Source: Fluviirhizobium alvei (GTDB lineage: Bacteria; Pseudomonadota; Alphaproteobacteria; Rhizobiales; Rhizobiaceae). From it: a DNA stretch of 64,000 nt. The notes beneath the pieces were generated by a model that saw only the letters and a program-made list of their open reading frames with translations, was not told the DNA's origin and did not search any database. A program made the position numbers and the translations under genes. This document shows positions 17,786 through 26,629 of the stretch, one piece after another (position 1 is the first letter of the stretch; each line of letters opens with the position of its first letter). The DNA lies in NCBI RefSeq assembly GCF_030551875.1, contig NZ_JAUOZU010000012.1, positions 1 through 64,000 on the forward strand, given 5' to 3'.

Positions 17786-18477
17786 CCTATGCAAACGGCG
17801 CCCGCTTCGTCGGGTTGCACGGTCCGAACGCGAATGGGACGGCGTCTCTGAGATTGGCAATGATGCCGCCGCCGCCCTCCGTGTCGGTGTCAGCGATGCA
17901 AAGATCGGCCAGATCTTCACCAAACGCAGCGGAAACTGATCCGGATCGGTGCGTCAGACTTCGCGTCGCGGGAAACAGCGTTCTGGCTCGGCCTGGACCA
18001 CCGCTGGCGGCAGCCGATTTGAAGGCCGAGCGATCAGACCAGAGGCTTAGCCATAACGTGCCGGCACGGAACAGATTGCCATACGGTAACAACGTCCAAG
18101 GCGGCGGGCAAAGCGAGCGAATCCAAGGATGGGAATCTGCATCGCGTGTGCGCTTATAGCCATCTTGAACGCAAGAAATCTTCCCATCTGTCTGCGACGT
18201 ACGATGACTGATAAGAATTGTATTATCAATGATTTAGATATGCGAACTTGAGACGGCTTAACCCAGAGACACGATCTCGAACTTGTCTCTCAAAGCAGGG
18301 GTAAAAGAACCAAGGAAACGATATCGGGCGTCTCGCAGACCACTGACTAATTGGACCGGAGCTTCTCAACATAGAGGCCTCGCAAACCTCATTCCACCGC
18401 TTGCCAACCGACCTAAGTCGCGCAATAGCCGTGCGGATTTCAGCAGGCAGGAATAAGGGGAGTTTGTAAAGAGTGAA
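17786..18477. other. Gene-poor stretch between the IS remnants and tRNA-Thr
   Basis: I see no recognisable gene in these 690 bases. A forward frame from the IS3 edge reads to GQIFTKRSGN and stops near 17937, which could be the C-terminus of a gene cut by the IS3 insertion. On the minus strand a frame of about 83 codons with no good start runs from the tRNA 3' end down to a stop at 18226-18228; its product (IRTAIARLRSVGKRWNEV in part) matches nothing I know. Base composition becomes more AT-rich around 18180-18250. It reads like decayed accessory DNA next to a tRNA integration site. Confidence 0.4.
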
Positions 18478-18553
18478 TGGTGCCGCTTACGTGACTCGAA
18501 CACGTGACCCCATCATTACGAATGATGTGCTCTACCGACTGAGCTAAAGCGGC
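18478..18553 (-). tRNA. tRNA-Thr (anticodon CGT)
   Basis: The minus strand folds as a standard tRNA: acceptor GCCGCTT pairs with AAGCGGC, the D arm contains AGCTCAGTCGGTAGAGC, the anticodon stem CATCA/TGATG encloses the loop TTCGTAA (anticodon CGT, reading ACG Thr), and the T arm contains GTTCGAGTC. The discriminator base is A, and an encoded CCA follows at 18478-18480. The 3' end points to the accessory block on its left. Confidence 0.95.
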
Positions 18554-18675
18554 ACTGACGCAAACCGCTTTGGCGGCGCGTGGCAGGGGCTGTAACGCCA
18601 AAGACGAAAGATTGCAAGACCGTCGATCAGGATTTTCAGGCCGGGAGATGCACTTTTCTCCCGGCCCGGATGGGC

Positions 18676-19638
18676 TCAGGCGCCGCAGATCTTGGCACGC
18701 GCCTGGTTGTATTCACGCTCGAGGCGATCGACCAGTTCGGAGACCGGCGCGACCTTCTTGACGGCGCCGATACCCTGGCCGGCGCCCCAGATTTCCTTCC
18801 AGGCCTTGGGACCGGACGAAGCCTTCTCGAAATCCATCTTGGAGGGATCTGCCTCCGGCAGATGAGCCGGATCAAGGCCCGACGCGGCGATCGACCCCTT
18901 GAGATAGTTGCCATGGATTCCGGTGAAATAGTTTGAATAGACGATGTCGTCAGCGTTGCTGGAAACGATCATCTCCTTGTAGGCCTCGACGGCACGCGCC
19001 TCAGGCGTTGCGATGAAGGGCGAGCCGATATAGGCGAGATCGGCGCCCATGGCCTGGGCGGCGAGGATGGCTCCCCCGTTGGCAATCGCACCCGACAGAA
19101 GCAATGGTCCCTCGAACCATTCGCGGATTTCCTGGATCAGGGCGAAGGGCGACAGACGACCGGCATGGCCGCCGGCGCCGGTTGCCACCGCGATCAGCCC
19201 GTCGGCACCCTTGCGGATGGCGGAATTGGCATGACGGTTGTTGATCACGTCATGCAGCACGATGCCGCCATAGGAATGGATGGCCTGGTTGACTTCCGGG
19301 ACAGCACCAAGCGAGGAGATGACGATCGGCACCTTGTATTTGACGCACATGGTGAGATCGTGTTCGAGCCGCTTGTTGGACGTATGCACGATCTGGTTGA
19401 CCGCGAACGGTGCCGACGGCTTGTCCGGGTTGGCGGCATCATAGGCGGCAAGCGTTTCGGTGATTTCGGCCAGCCAGTCATCCAGCTGGCTCTCGGGGCG
19501 GGCATTCAACGCAGGAAACGAGCCGACGACGCCCGCCTTGCACTGGGCGATCACCAGTTCCGGATGAGAGATGATGAACAGCGGCGAAGCGACGACCGGC
19601 AGGCGAAGACGGTCCTTGAGAATGGCGGGCAAAGTCAT
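18676..19638 (-). CDS. Nitronate monooxygenase (2-nitropropane dioxygenase family)
   Basis: An FMN-dependent TIM-barrel enzyme of 320 residues that oxidises alkyl nitronates, detoxifying compounds such as propionate-3-nitronate. The barrel start reads LRLPVVASPLFIISHPELVIAQCKAG in two adjacent strands, the phosphate/FMN region reads ATGAGGHAGRLSPF, and GAIANGGAILAAQAMGADLAYIG is the second FMN-phosphate loop. A typical C-terminal segment (GAGQGIGAV) follows. The start at 19638 (MTLPAILKDRL) gives family length; a longer frame to 19710 adds non-family sequence. It is transcribed towards the tRNA and stands alone. Confidence 0.85.
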   Translation of the reverse strand: MTLPAILKDRLRLPVVASPLFIISHPELVIAQCKAGVVGSFPALNARPESQLDDWLAEITETLAAYDAANPDKPSAPFAVNQIVHTSNKRLEHDLTMCVKYKVPIVISSLGAVPEVNQAIHSYGGIVLHDVINNRHANSAIRKGADGLIAVATGAGGHAGRLSPFALIQEIREWFEGPLLLSGAIANGGAILAAQAMGADLAYIGSPFIATPEARAVEAYKEMIVSSNADDIVYSNYFTGIHGNYLKGSIAASGLDPAHLPEADPSKMDFEKASSGPKAWKEIWGAGQGIGAVKKVAPVSELVDRLEREYNQARAKICGA

Positions 19639-19853
19639 GTTCGATCCATTTCGACGGTTTCGTATATATAAGGCGCCATCGACGAAACCTTGATAGCCGT
19701 CGCATGGCATGACGCACGATGGAATGATGCGCCGGTTGCGGCATCAAGACATTTTCCGGCAAATTGTTCAACCTTGAATTTTTTACGTCATGAAAAAGCC
19801 TGACTGGACCGACAGGCAGATTATCGGGGAGAGTTGCTGGCCAGCTTTCCGGC

Positions 19854-21131
19854 ATGCTTGCCATGCGACCAACGAATGGTTACCGGATAGACAGGACGCC
19901 GAAATGGGCGGGCAGTGAAGGGCGAACCGGCTTGAGTGGATTGGAACAGGCGATCAGGAATGCGCTGGAGCGTGCAGAGCGTTCCAACCCAGAGATCCGT
20001 TCGCGTATCTACCAGTCGGCACGCAATGCGCTCGACGCCGGCCTTCGCAAACAGGAGATCGAGGATCTCGAGCAGGTCGCACGGCAGCGACAGCGCCTCG
20101 AAGCCACCATTCGCCTGATCGAGGATGAAGAACTCGAACGGCTGCGCTCGATCGCGCGGCTGGAAAAGGTGATCGTTGACCGCGAGCCCGATGATCTGGA
20201 TCCAGGAATGCAATTGGGGTCGCCGGATGAGCCGCTGTCCCAACCGGAATCTGTTCGCGAAGAGGCTCCGGAGCCGCAAGTCGACAGGTCTGCTGAACCG
20301 TCCGCCAGGCCGGTGGGCCACGTGAGCGGCGACGACGGCTCGTTGTCGAACCTCAGCATGCGTCGGGATGATACTCCCAAATCGATGTTACACGAAGATG
20401 AGAGCCCTGCCTGGAGCGCGCCGGGCACGCCCGAAGCGGCGAGGACGCCGCAAAAGGTGCGCTCGGCCGGACGCCGCGCCAGCTCCTTTTTCGTAGCCAT
20501 GTTCGTCTATGTGGTGCTGTTCGGCGCCATCGGCGGCGCGTTCTGGTGGGTCTGGGCGACCGGCATGCTGGATGCGGCCCTCAAGGGCTCCGGCGAATTC
20601 GACCTGGTGCCGAAGGAGTTGCAGAGCGAAAGCTTCGATCCGGCGGAAAAGAAATCCGCACTCGATCCGATGCGCGGTTTCTCGGGCGAGTGGATCGAGG
20701 TCTTCAATCCGAAAGATGCGGATTCGGTCGTCGCGCGGGCGAATGCCGAAATCGGCACGACGAAAGATGGCGATGGCGATGCGGTGACGATCGCATCCGG
20801 GGCGCCGGACCAGGACGGGGACGTGCTGATCGACGTGCCGGCCTCGATCCTGCAGGATATGGTCGGTCGATCTTCTACGCTTGCCCTGACCGTCAGCGCG
20901 CTCGGCGACAAGCCGGCCCAGATCTATGTGCAATGTGAATTTGCCGAACTCGGCGGCTGCGGACGCCACCGTTTCACAGTCACGACGGACCGCACCGACA
21001 ACCTGCTGCGGGTGACATTCGACCGGACGCTGGCGCCTGAAAAGGGTGGCAAGATCGTCATCAACACCGATCTCAACGGCGAAGGCGGCGCGATCAAGCT
21101 CTATGGCATCCGGTTTCTGCCCGGCACCTAA
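19854..21131 (+). CDS. Conserved hypothetical membrane-anchored protein
   Basis: A 425-residue protein I cannot name. Residues 28-120 are a charged, helix-rich region (AIRNALERAERSNPEIRSRIY, later a probable coiled coil with EEQ/R-rich heptads). Residues 125-205 are low-complexity Pro/Ser/Glu-rich. A single membrane helix follows at about 211-235 (FFVAMFVYVVLFGAIGGAFWW). The C-terminal 190 residues are probably periplasmic with a beta-rich pattern and two Cys (QCEFAELGGCGRH). This N-in, single-pass layout fits an envelope or regulatory anchor protein. The start is uncertain: ATG 19854, ATG 19863 or a TTG at 19934 (LSGLEQAIRN) are all possible. It is convergent with phoR, 6 bp apart. Confidence 0.6.
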   Translation: MLAMRPTNGYRIDRTPKWAGSEGRTGLSGLEQAIRNALERAERSNPEIRSRIYQSARNALDAGLRKQEIEDLEQVARQRQRLEATIRLIEDEELERLRSIARLEKVIVDREPDDLDPGMQLGSPDEPLSQPESVREEAPEPQVDRSAEPSARPVGHVSGDDGSLSNLSMRRDDTPKSMLHEDESPAWSAPGTPEAARTPQKVRSAGRRASSFFVAMFVYVVLFGAIGGAFWWVWATGMLDAALKGSGEFDLVPKELQSESFDPAEKKSALDPMRGFSGEWIEVFNPKDADSVVARANAEIGTTKDGDGDAVTIASGAPDQDGDVLIDVPASILQDMVGRSSTLALTVSALGDKPAQIYVQCEFAELGGCGRHRFTVTTDRTDNLLRVTFDRTLAPEKGGKIVINTDLNGEGGAIKLYGIRFLPGT

Positions 21132-21137
21132 CGGCTT

Positions 21138-22388
21138 TCAGAAATAGACGGTGAATGTCGAACCCTTGCCGACTTCTGAACGGATGGCGAGCCGGGCCTT
21201 GTGGCGGGTCAGAATATGCTTGACGATCGCCAGACCCAACCCGGTCCCCTTTTTCGACCGGCTGCTTTCGATATTGGCGCGGTAGAACCGTTCCGTGAGG
21301 CGCGGCACATGCTGCGGCTCGATCCCCGGTCCGAAATCGGTGACGGAAACTTCCGGATCGCCCGAGGCCGAGGTGCCAAGCGACACGATCACACGCTCGC
21401 CCTCCTGCCCATATTTGCAGGCATTCTCGATCAGATTTTCGAACACCTGCGTCAGTTCATCACGATCCCCGCGAACGGAGGATGTCGTTTCGCCAAGCTG
21501 TCGCTCGATCGTGACGCCCAGTTCGCGGGCCAAAGGCTGTAGCGCATCACAGACCGAACCCAAAAGCGGAGCAAGCGCCACCTCCTCGTCGGGGGCGACA
21601 CGCGCCTTGAGCTCCAGCCTGGACAGTGACATCAGGTCATCGACCAGGCGGCTCATTCGTGTCACCTGCTCGAGCATGATCGGCAGAAACTTGTCCTGCG
21701 CCTTGAGATCGTTGCGGGCGGGACCCTGCAGGGTTTCGATGAAGCCGCGCAGGGAGGCGAGCGGCGTCCGCAGTTCATGGCTCGCATTGGCGACGAAATC
21801 GGTGCGCATGCGATCGATGCGCCGTGCCTCGGAGACATCGCGGAATATCAGGACGTAGAAATCGGCGCCGACCGTCTCGTCGGAGGCGTGGATCATCCGC
21901 ACCTGATAGACACTGTCGGCTTTCAGACCGCCGGAATATTCCGTCTGGCCTGACAATCCCGTCGCCAGGACCCCGCGGACCATATCCAGCACAGCCGGCA
22001 GGCGAATGAGGGACGAAAGGTGCTGACCGATCTGGAAGCGGCCGAACGCATCGACGGCGGACTTGTTCTGGTAGAGAACATTGCCTTCCGGGTCGAGCAG
22101 GTAGGCCGGACTGTCGAAACCGGCGAAAGCGGCTTTCACCTCTGCCAGAGGGTCGTTTTCCGGAACAACGATGGGTGCCACAGAGACAGGCGCCGGTTGC
22201 CGCCGCTGCGGCGCCAGGAGAAGCAACAGGATCGGCAGGCTGATGACAGCGATGAAAATCGCGTCGAGATCGAAGGCCAGTGCGATCAGAACCACGGCCA
22301 GCCATGCCAGGAGCGTCGGCACGTTTCTTTGGAACCATTCGGCAAGCCTGGCATACATCAGCAATATCCGTCTCGGTGTGCGTGTCAC
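21138..22388 (-). CDS. phoR: Phosphate regulon sensor histidine kinase PhoR
   Basis: A 416-residue membrane sensor kinase that phosphorylates PhoB under phosphate starvation. Two N-terminal membrane helices (about 24-38 and 43-59) precede a PAS domain (residues 80-190, AFAGFDSPAYLLDPEGNVLYQN). HisKA follows with His204 in NASHELRTPL, then HATPase with ENACKYG, DFGPGI and GTGLGLAIVKHI. The short periplasm-free anchor followed by PAS is the PhoR layout. ATG 22358 (MYARLAEWF) is an alternative start. It diverges from ppk2 across a Pho-box-like sequence. The pstSCAB-phoUB genes that often follow phoR are not present; the next gene is convergent. Confidence 0.85.
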   Translation of the reverse strand: MTRTPRRILLMYARLAEWFQRNVPTLLAWLAVVLIALAFDLDAIFIAVISLPILLLLLAPQRRQPAPVSVAPIVVPENDPLAEVKAAFAGFDSPAYLLDPEGNVLYQNKSAVDAFGRFQIGQHLSSLIRLPAVLDMVRGVLATGLSGQTEYSGGLKADSVYQVRMIHASDETVGADFYVLIFRDVSEARRIDRMRTDFVANASHELRTPLASLRGFIETLQGPARNDLKAQDKFLPIMLEQVTRMSRLVDDLMSLSRLELKARVAPDEEVALAPLLGSVCDALQPLARELGVTIERQLGETTSSVRGDRDELTQVFENLIENACKYGQEGERVIVSLGTSASGDPEVSVTDFGPGIEPQHVPRLTERFYRANIESSRSKKGTGLGLAIVKHILTRHKARLAIRSEVGKGSTFTVYF

Positions 22389-22399
22389 ACCTTCAACCT

Positions 22400-22417
22400 A
22401 TGACATGAATATTACAG
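22400..22417 (-). promoter_or_regulatory. Pho-box-like PhoB binding site between phoR and ppk2
   Basis: Read on the minus strand this is CTGTAATATTCATGTCAT: two 7-mers (CTGTAAT and ATGTCAT) separated by 4 nt. This is close to the Pho box consensus of two CTGTCAT repeats with 4-nt spacing. It lies 12 bp upstream of the annotated phoR start and 78 bp upstream of the ppk2 start, so it could control either or both. Confidence 0.65.
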
Positions 22418-22495
22418 GTCTTTCATGCTGCGCTTGAATTCACAAGAAGGATATGTCCATTTCAACAGACCTGACCCGGCATGAAGGAGGATCGC

Positions 22496-23377
22496 ATGGC
22501 CCAACAGCAGCAATCGCGCGCAGTGACGCTCAAGATCGACGGCAAGGAGCGGCTGTTCGACATCGACGACCCCAAGCTGCCGGACTGGATCGATGACCAT
22601 GCGCTGGAATCCGGCGGCTACCCTTACGACAAGAAGCTCGACGAAGACGAGTATGAGGAAACGCTCGAGCATCTGCAGGAGGAACTGGTGAAGGTGCAGA
22701 TCTGGCAACAGGAAACCGGGGCCCGCGTGATCAGCCTCTTTGAAGGGCGCGATGCGGCCGGCAAGGGCGGCACGATCTTCTCCATCCACGCCTACATGAA
22801 TCCGCGCAGTGCCCGCGTCGTTGCGCTCTCCAAGCCGACGGAGACCGAAGCCGGCCAATGGTATTATCAGCGCTACATCGCCAATTTCCCGACCAAGGGT
22901 GAATTCGTGCTGTTTGACCGCTCCTGGTACAACCGGGCCGGCGTTGAACCCGTCATGGGCTTCTGCACCCCGGAACAATATGAGAAATTTCTCAAAAACA
23001 CCCCGCGCTTCGAACGCATGATCGTGGATGAAGGTTTTCACTTCTTCAAATTCTATCTCAATATCGGTCGGGAAATGCAGCTCAAGCGCTTCCACGACCG
23101 CCGCCACAGCAAGCTGACGATGTGGAAACTCTCACCGATGGATATTGCCGCGCTCGACAAGTGGGGTGACTATACGGAAAAGCGCGACCGCATGCTGAAG
23201 GAAACCCACAGCGAGCATGCGCCCTGGACCGTCGTTCGCGCCAATGACAAGCGGCGCGCCCGCATCAACGTCATTCGGCACATCCTGACATCACTGGATT
23301 ATACCGGCAAGGACGAGAAGGTCATCGGCAAGATCGATGACAAGATCCTGGGTTTTGGCCCCGATTTTGTAAAATAG
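22496..23377 (+). CDS. ppk2: Polyphosphate kinase 2
   Basis: A 293-residue cytoplasmic kinase of the PPK2 family, which transfers phosphate between polyphosphate and nucleotides (usually making GTP or ATP from polyphosphate). Motifs: Walker A in [14 protein letters not shown], the lid region with [13 protein letters not shown], and Walker B in [20 protein letters not shown]. The length fits the single-domain class I form. ATG 22496 was chosen because AAGGAGG sits at 22484-22490; an in-frame ATG at 22481 would overlap this site. The divergent phoR and the intervening Pho-box-like sequence link polyphosphate use to phosphate starvation. Confidence 0.9.
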   Translation: MAQQQQSRAVTLKIDGKERLFDIDDPKLPDWIDDHALESGGYPYDKKLDEDEYEETLEHLQEELVKVQIWQQETGARVISLFEGRDAAGKGGTIFSIHAYMNPRSARVVALSKPTETEAGQWYYQRYIANFPTKGEFVLFDRSWYNRAGVEPVMGFCTPEQYEKFLKNTPRFERMIVDEGFHFFKFYLNIGREMQLKRFHDRRHSKLTMWKLSPMDIAALDKWGDYTEKRDRMLKETHSEHAPWTVVRANDKRRARINVIRHILTSLDYTGKDEKVIGKIDDKILGFGPDFVK

Positions 23378-23389
23378 GATTGCAAAAGC

Positions 23390-23413
23390 AAAGGGCCGGA
23401 AAACCGGCCCTTT
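23390..23413. terminator. Bidirectional terminator between ppk2 and gcrA
   Basis: AAAGGGCCGG (23390-23399) pairs perfectly with CCGGCCCTTT (23404-23413) around an AAAA loop. It lies 13 bp after the ppk2 stop and 24 bp before the gcrA stop, with A/T runs within or beside the stem on both sides, so it should end transcription from both convergent genes. Confidence 0.8.
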
Positions 23414-23436
23414 TGCAGTCGATCGATTTGCGCCGG

Positions 23437-23973
23437 TCAGCGAAGACGGCGACGTTCTGCAGAAGGCTGGTAGGCCAGCTTCTGATGGTAGGTGCAGTAG
23501 GGCGATGAATCCGGGGAGTCATTGCCGCAGAATGCGAAATCGTCCTTGAGCGGATCGCCCAACGGCCACTTGCAGGTCCGCTCGGTAAGGCGGATCAACG
23601 GCACGCGCTTGAAGATTGGCACCACGACATTGTTGTCGACGACCATCTCGAGATGCTCGTGAACTTCGACCTCGACCTCTTCCTTCAGCATGGTCGCACC
23701 AGCCGAACGGGTTACGGTCCGCGTGACAGTGCGCGGGGTGAAGGTAGCGGGCCGGCTCGGCTGGGAAACGCTTGCGCGCTTCTGCGGACGGGCAGAGGTG
23801 GTGCCACCTGCTTTTGCGCGACCCGGCAGGCTCAACCGGTGAACCTTGCCAATGACCGCGTTGCGGCTGACGCCGCCCAATTGTGCCGCGATCTGGCTGG
23901 CGCTCAAGCCCTCGGACCACAACTTCTTCAGTCGTTCCACCCGGTCTTCAGTCCAGTTCTGGGTATTATCCAT
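23437..23973 (-). CDS. gcrA: Cell cycle regulator GcrA
   Basis: A 178-residue transcription factor that joins sigma-70 RNA polymerase at promoters carrying CcrM-methylated GANTC sites and drives S-phase genes. The N-terminal DNA-binding domain reads WTEDRVERLKKLWSEGLSAS then AAQLGGVSRNAVIGKVHRL. A Pro/Arg/Thr-rich linker (about 50-100) leads to the C-terminal sigma-contacting domain with TCKWPLGDP, FCGN and SPYCTYHQ. The length is normal. The upstream region holds a cluster of GANTC sites, consistent with methylation-dependent control of gcrA itself. Confidence 0.93.
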   Translation of the reverse strand: MDNTQNWTEDRVERLKKLWSEGLSASQIAAQLGGVSRNAVIGKVHRLSLPGRAKAGGTTSARPQKRASVSQPSRPATFTPRTVTRTVTRSAGATMLKEEVEVEVHEHLEMVVDNNVVVPIFKRVPLIRLTERTCKWPLGDPLKDDFAFCGNDSPDSSPYCTYHQKLAYQPSAERRRLR

Positions 23974-23991
23974 CGTTGGTTCCTTCTGACG

Positions 23992-24138
23992 GAATCCATC
24001 ACCACACTCCGGAAAGGGCCGAAGTTTTCGACGCTGATACTGTTGGTGACTAGTTCCGCCGCATGCAGTCTAGCAATTCATTCTTAACCTAGAGAGCCGG
24101 AGACTCCCTGACAAGGGACGAGGGAATCTGCGAGAATC
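23992..24138. promoter_or_regulatory. GANTC (CcrM) site cluster in the gcrA-argD intergenic region
   Basis: Four GANTC sites occur in 147 bp: GAATC 23992-23996, GACTC 24102-24106, GAATC 24124-24128 and GAATC 24134-24138. Chance would give about 0.6. GANTC is the CcrM methylation site read by GcrA, so this cluster probably belongs to the gcrA promoter region. The gap between gcrA and argD (23974-24382) holds no gene I can see. Confidence 0.55.
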
Positions 24139-24286
24139 GAATTCCGAGTTATCCCCAAGATTGATCTGTCAACCACCAATTCGACCCATCAGGAACGGGT
24201 GGCTTCTATGCCCTGCTATGCGACAAAGTGCAGGCAAAATGCGGGTTTTTGTTGACGAAAGCGGCCTAAATGACAATAGTGCCGCT

Positions 24287-24309
24287 GCCGCCTGCAAAGG
24301 CGGCTTTTT
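24287..24309 (+). terminator. Terminator-like hairpin upstream of argD
   Basis: GCCGCC (24287-24292) pairs with GGCGGC (24299-24304) around TGCAAA and is followed by TTTTT. It lies 74 bp before the argD start. A possible promoter (TTGACG, 17-nt gap, AATAGT) lies just upstream at about 24253-24281, so the hairpin would sit at the very 5' end of that transcript. It may instead end a short unannotated transcript from the left. Confidence 0.5.
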
Positions 24310-24382
24310 GATTTCATGCATTCGCATAACTGTCACGATCCGCGACCCGAGACCGGTGACAGAGACGACAAGGAGAAGTCCC

Positions 24383-25570
24383 ATGGCGGAAGCCAGCCCC
24401 CTTTACGAAACCTACGCTCGCGCTCCCCTGCGCTTCGAGCGAGGGGACGGGGTGTGGCTGATCACCGAAGATGGCGAGCGCTATCTCGATTTCGCGGCCG
24501 GCGTGGCGGTAAACTCGCTTGGCCATGGGCATCCGCATCTGGTGGAAGCGCTCAAGGCGCAGGCCGACAAGCTCTGGCACATGTCCAACCTCTATCAGGC
24601 GCCAGGCCAGGAGAAGCTGGCGAAACGCCTGATCGACAATACATTCGCCGATCGGGTGTTCTTTACCAACTCCGGTGCAGAAGCGCTGGAATGTGCCATC
24701 AAGACGGCTCGGCGCTATCACTATGCCAAGGGGCATCCGGACAAGTACCATATCATCACGTTCGAAGGCGCCTTCCATGGCCGTACGATCGCCACGATCG
24801 CCGCCGGTGGCCAGCAGAAATATATCGACGGTTTCGGACCCAAGGCGCCCGGCTTCGACCAGATCCCCTTCGAGGACATGGATGCGCTGAAGGCTGCCAT
24901 CACCGACCAGACCGCCGGCATTCTTCTCGAACCGGTTCAGGGCGAAGGCGGCCTTCGCTCCTTCTCGACCGAATTCCTGCGGGCCGTACGTACCCTTTGC
25001 GACGAAAAGGGTCTGCTTCTGCTCCTCGATGAGGTTCAGTGCGGCATTGGCCGCACGGGCAAACTCTTTGCTCATGAACGGGCCGGCATTACCCCGGATA
25101 TCATGGCGATCGCCAAGGGCATCGGCGGCGGCTTTCCGCTGGGTGCCTGCCTGGCTACCGAGGAGGCTGCTTCCGGCATGGTGGCCGGCACGCATGGATC
25201 GACCTATGGCGGCAATCCTCTCGCCATGGCCTGTGGCAATGCGGTGCTGGACGTCGTTCTTTCGGAAGGGTTCCTGCAGCATGTCAACGATATCGCGCTC
25301 GTGCTGCGGCAGGGTCTGGCATCGCTCAAGGACCGCTATCCGGATGTCATCGAGGATATCCGTGGCGAAGGGCTGATGATAGGCATCAAGATGAAGGTAC
25401 CGGCAGCGGACTTCATCCAGGCCTTGCGCGCCGAGCGCATGCTGAGCGTGATGGCGGGCGACAATGTCGTGCGCCTTCTTCCGCCCCTGACGACAACGGC
25501 GGAAGAAGCACGGCTCGGCCTCCAGAAACTGGAACAGGCCGCCGAGCAGCTGAAAGCTGCCAGAGGGTAA
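24383..25570 (+). CDS. argD: Acetylornithine/ornithine aminotransferase family protein
   Basis: A 395-residue PLP-dependent class III aminotransferase for arginine synthesis, converting N-acetylglutamate semialdehyde to N-acetylornithine. PLP features: [15 protein letters not shown] (phosphate site), [14 protein letters not shown] (Asp to the pyridine nitrogen) and [14 protein letters not shown] (Schiff-base Lys). ATG 24383 has AAGGAG at 24370-24375 and gives the family N-terminus ([17 protein letters not shown]). argF follows after 55 bp in the same direction, supporting the arginine assignment over other class III aminotransferases. Confidence 0.9.
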   Translation: MAEASPLYETYARAPLRFERGDGVWLITEDGERYLDFAAGVAVNSLGHGHPHLVEALKAQADKLWHMSNLYQAPGQEKLAKRLIDNTFADRVFFTNSGAEALECAIKTARRYHYAKGHPDKYHIITFEGAFHGRTIATIAAGGQQKYIDGFGPKAPGFDQIPFEDMDALKAAITDQTAGILLEPVQGEGGLRSFSTEFLRAVRTLCDEKGLLLLLDEVQCGIGRTGKLFAHERAGITPDIMAIAKGIGGGFPLGACLATEEAASGMVAGTHGSTYGGNPLAMACGNAVLDVVLSEGFLQHVNDIALVLRQGLASLKDRYPDVIEDIRGEGLMIGIKMKVPAADFIQALRAERMLSVMAGDNVVRLLPPLTTTAEEARLGLQKLEQAAEQLKAARG

Positions 25571-25625
25571 GGAATATCGATCCGGTGACACCGGAACGAG
25601 GGACAAGAGACAGGGGTATGGCGTC

Positions 25626-26549
25626 ATGACGTCCGGCAAACATTTTCTCGATCTTTCTGCGGTCAGCGCGGAGGCACTCAGGACCATCCTCGAGGATGCC
25701 AAAACCCGAAAGGCTGCCCAGAAGGCCGGCACTGCCGACAAGCCGCTGGCCGGCAAGATGCTGGCGATGATCTTCGAAAAGCCTTCGACGCGGACCCGCG
25801 TGTCGTTCGACGTCGGCATGCGCCAGCTCGGCGGCGAAACGCTGTTCCTGTCCGGTACCGAAATGCAGCTTGGCCGCGCCGAAACGATCGGCGACACGGC
25901 AAAAGTCCTGTCGCGCTATGTCGATGCGATCATGATCCGAACCACCGATCACAACCGCCTGCTGGAACTTGCCGAACATGCCACCGTTCCGGTGATCAAC
26001 GGGCTCACGGATGCGACCCATCCCTGCCAGATCATGGCCGACATCCTGACCTATGAGGAACATCGCGGTTCGATCGCCGGCAAGACGCTGGCCTGGACGG
26101 GCGATGGCAACAACGTCCTTCATTCGCTGGTGGAGGGCTCGGCGCGCTTCGGCTACCGGATGAACATGGCGGTTCCGCTCGGCTCTGAGCCGGATGACAA
26201 ATATCTCAACTGGGCCCGCAACAATGGCGGCTCGGTGATGCTCTGCCACGATGCCGACCGCGCGGTCGATGGAGCCGACTGCGTGATCACCGATACCTGG
26301 GTGTCGATGAACCAGGAGCACAAGGCGCGCGGGCACAATGTCTTCATGCCGTTCCAGGTCAACAAGGATCTGATGAAGAAGGCCAAGGATGATGCCCTCT
26401 TCATGCATTGCCTGCCGGCCCATCGCGGCGAAGAGGTGACCGACGAGGTGATCGACGGGCCGCAGTCGGTTGTCTTCGATGAGGCTGAAAACCGTCTGCA
26501 TGCCCAGAAATCGGTTCTCGCCTGGTGCCTCGGCGCCATCGGCGCTTGA
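25626..26549 (+). CDS. argF: Ornithine carbamoyltransferase
   Basis: A 307-residue cytoplasmic enzyme making citrulline from ornithine and carbamoyl phosphate. Family motifs are intact: [11 protein letters not shown] (carbamoyl-phosphate site), [10 protein letters not shown], the nucleotide-like fold segment [12 protein letters not shown], the ornithine-binding VSMNQE region, and [11 protein letters not shown] with the catalytic Cys. It follows argD by 55 bp and precedes hslO, an order common in rhizobia. Confidence 0.95.
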   Translation: MTSGKHFLDLSAVSAEALRTILEDAKTRKAAQKAGTADKPLAGKMLAMIFEKPSTRTRVSFDVGMRQLGGETLFLSGTEMQLGRAETIGDTAKVLSRYVDAIMIRTTDHNRLLELAEHATVPVINGLTDATHPCQIMADILTYEEHRGSIAGKTLAWTGDGNNVLHSLVEGSARFGYRMNMAVPLGSEPDDKYLNWARNNGGSVMLCHDADRAVDGADCVITDTWVSMNQEHKARGHNVFMPFQVNKDLMKKAKDDALFMHCLPAHRGEEVTDEVIDGPQSVVFDEAENRLHAQKSVLAWCLGAIGA

Positions 26550-26586
26550 AATCCGCGTAAAACCGATTACCTGAGGCTCAACGGGC

Positions 26587-26608
26587 AAGCCGGTCATCTG
26601 GCCGGCTT
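26587..26608 (+). terminator. Hairpin between argF and hslO
   Basis: AAGCCGG (26587-26593) pairs with CCGGCTT (26602-26608) across an 8-nt loop, followed by TGTCATTTT. It lies 38 bp after argF and 22 bp before hslO. The weak T run suggests partial termination or a processing hairpin. Confidence 0.4.
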
Positions 26609-26629
26609 TGTCATTTTCAGGATCTCCCC

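Noticed and set aside
18226..18477. An 83-codon open frame beside the tRNA as an integrase remnant
   Set aside because: No tyrosine-recombinase motif (R-H-R-Y) is visible and there is no start; the openness may be chance.
24314..25897. A 527-codon minus-strand frame across argD and argF
   Set aside because: Both sense genes have full catalytic motifs; the antisense frame is a shadow.
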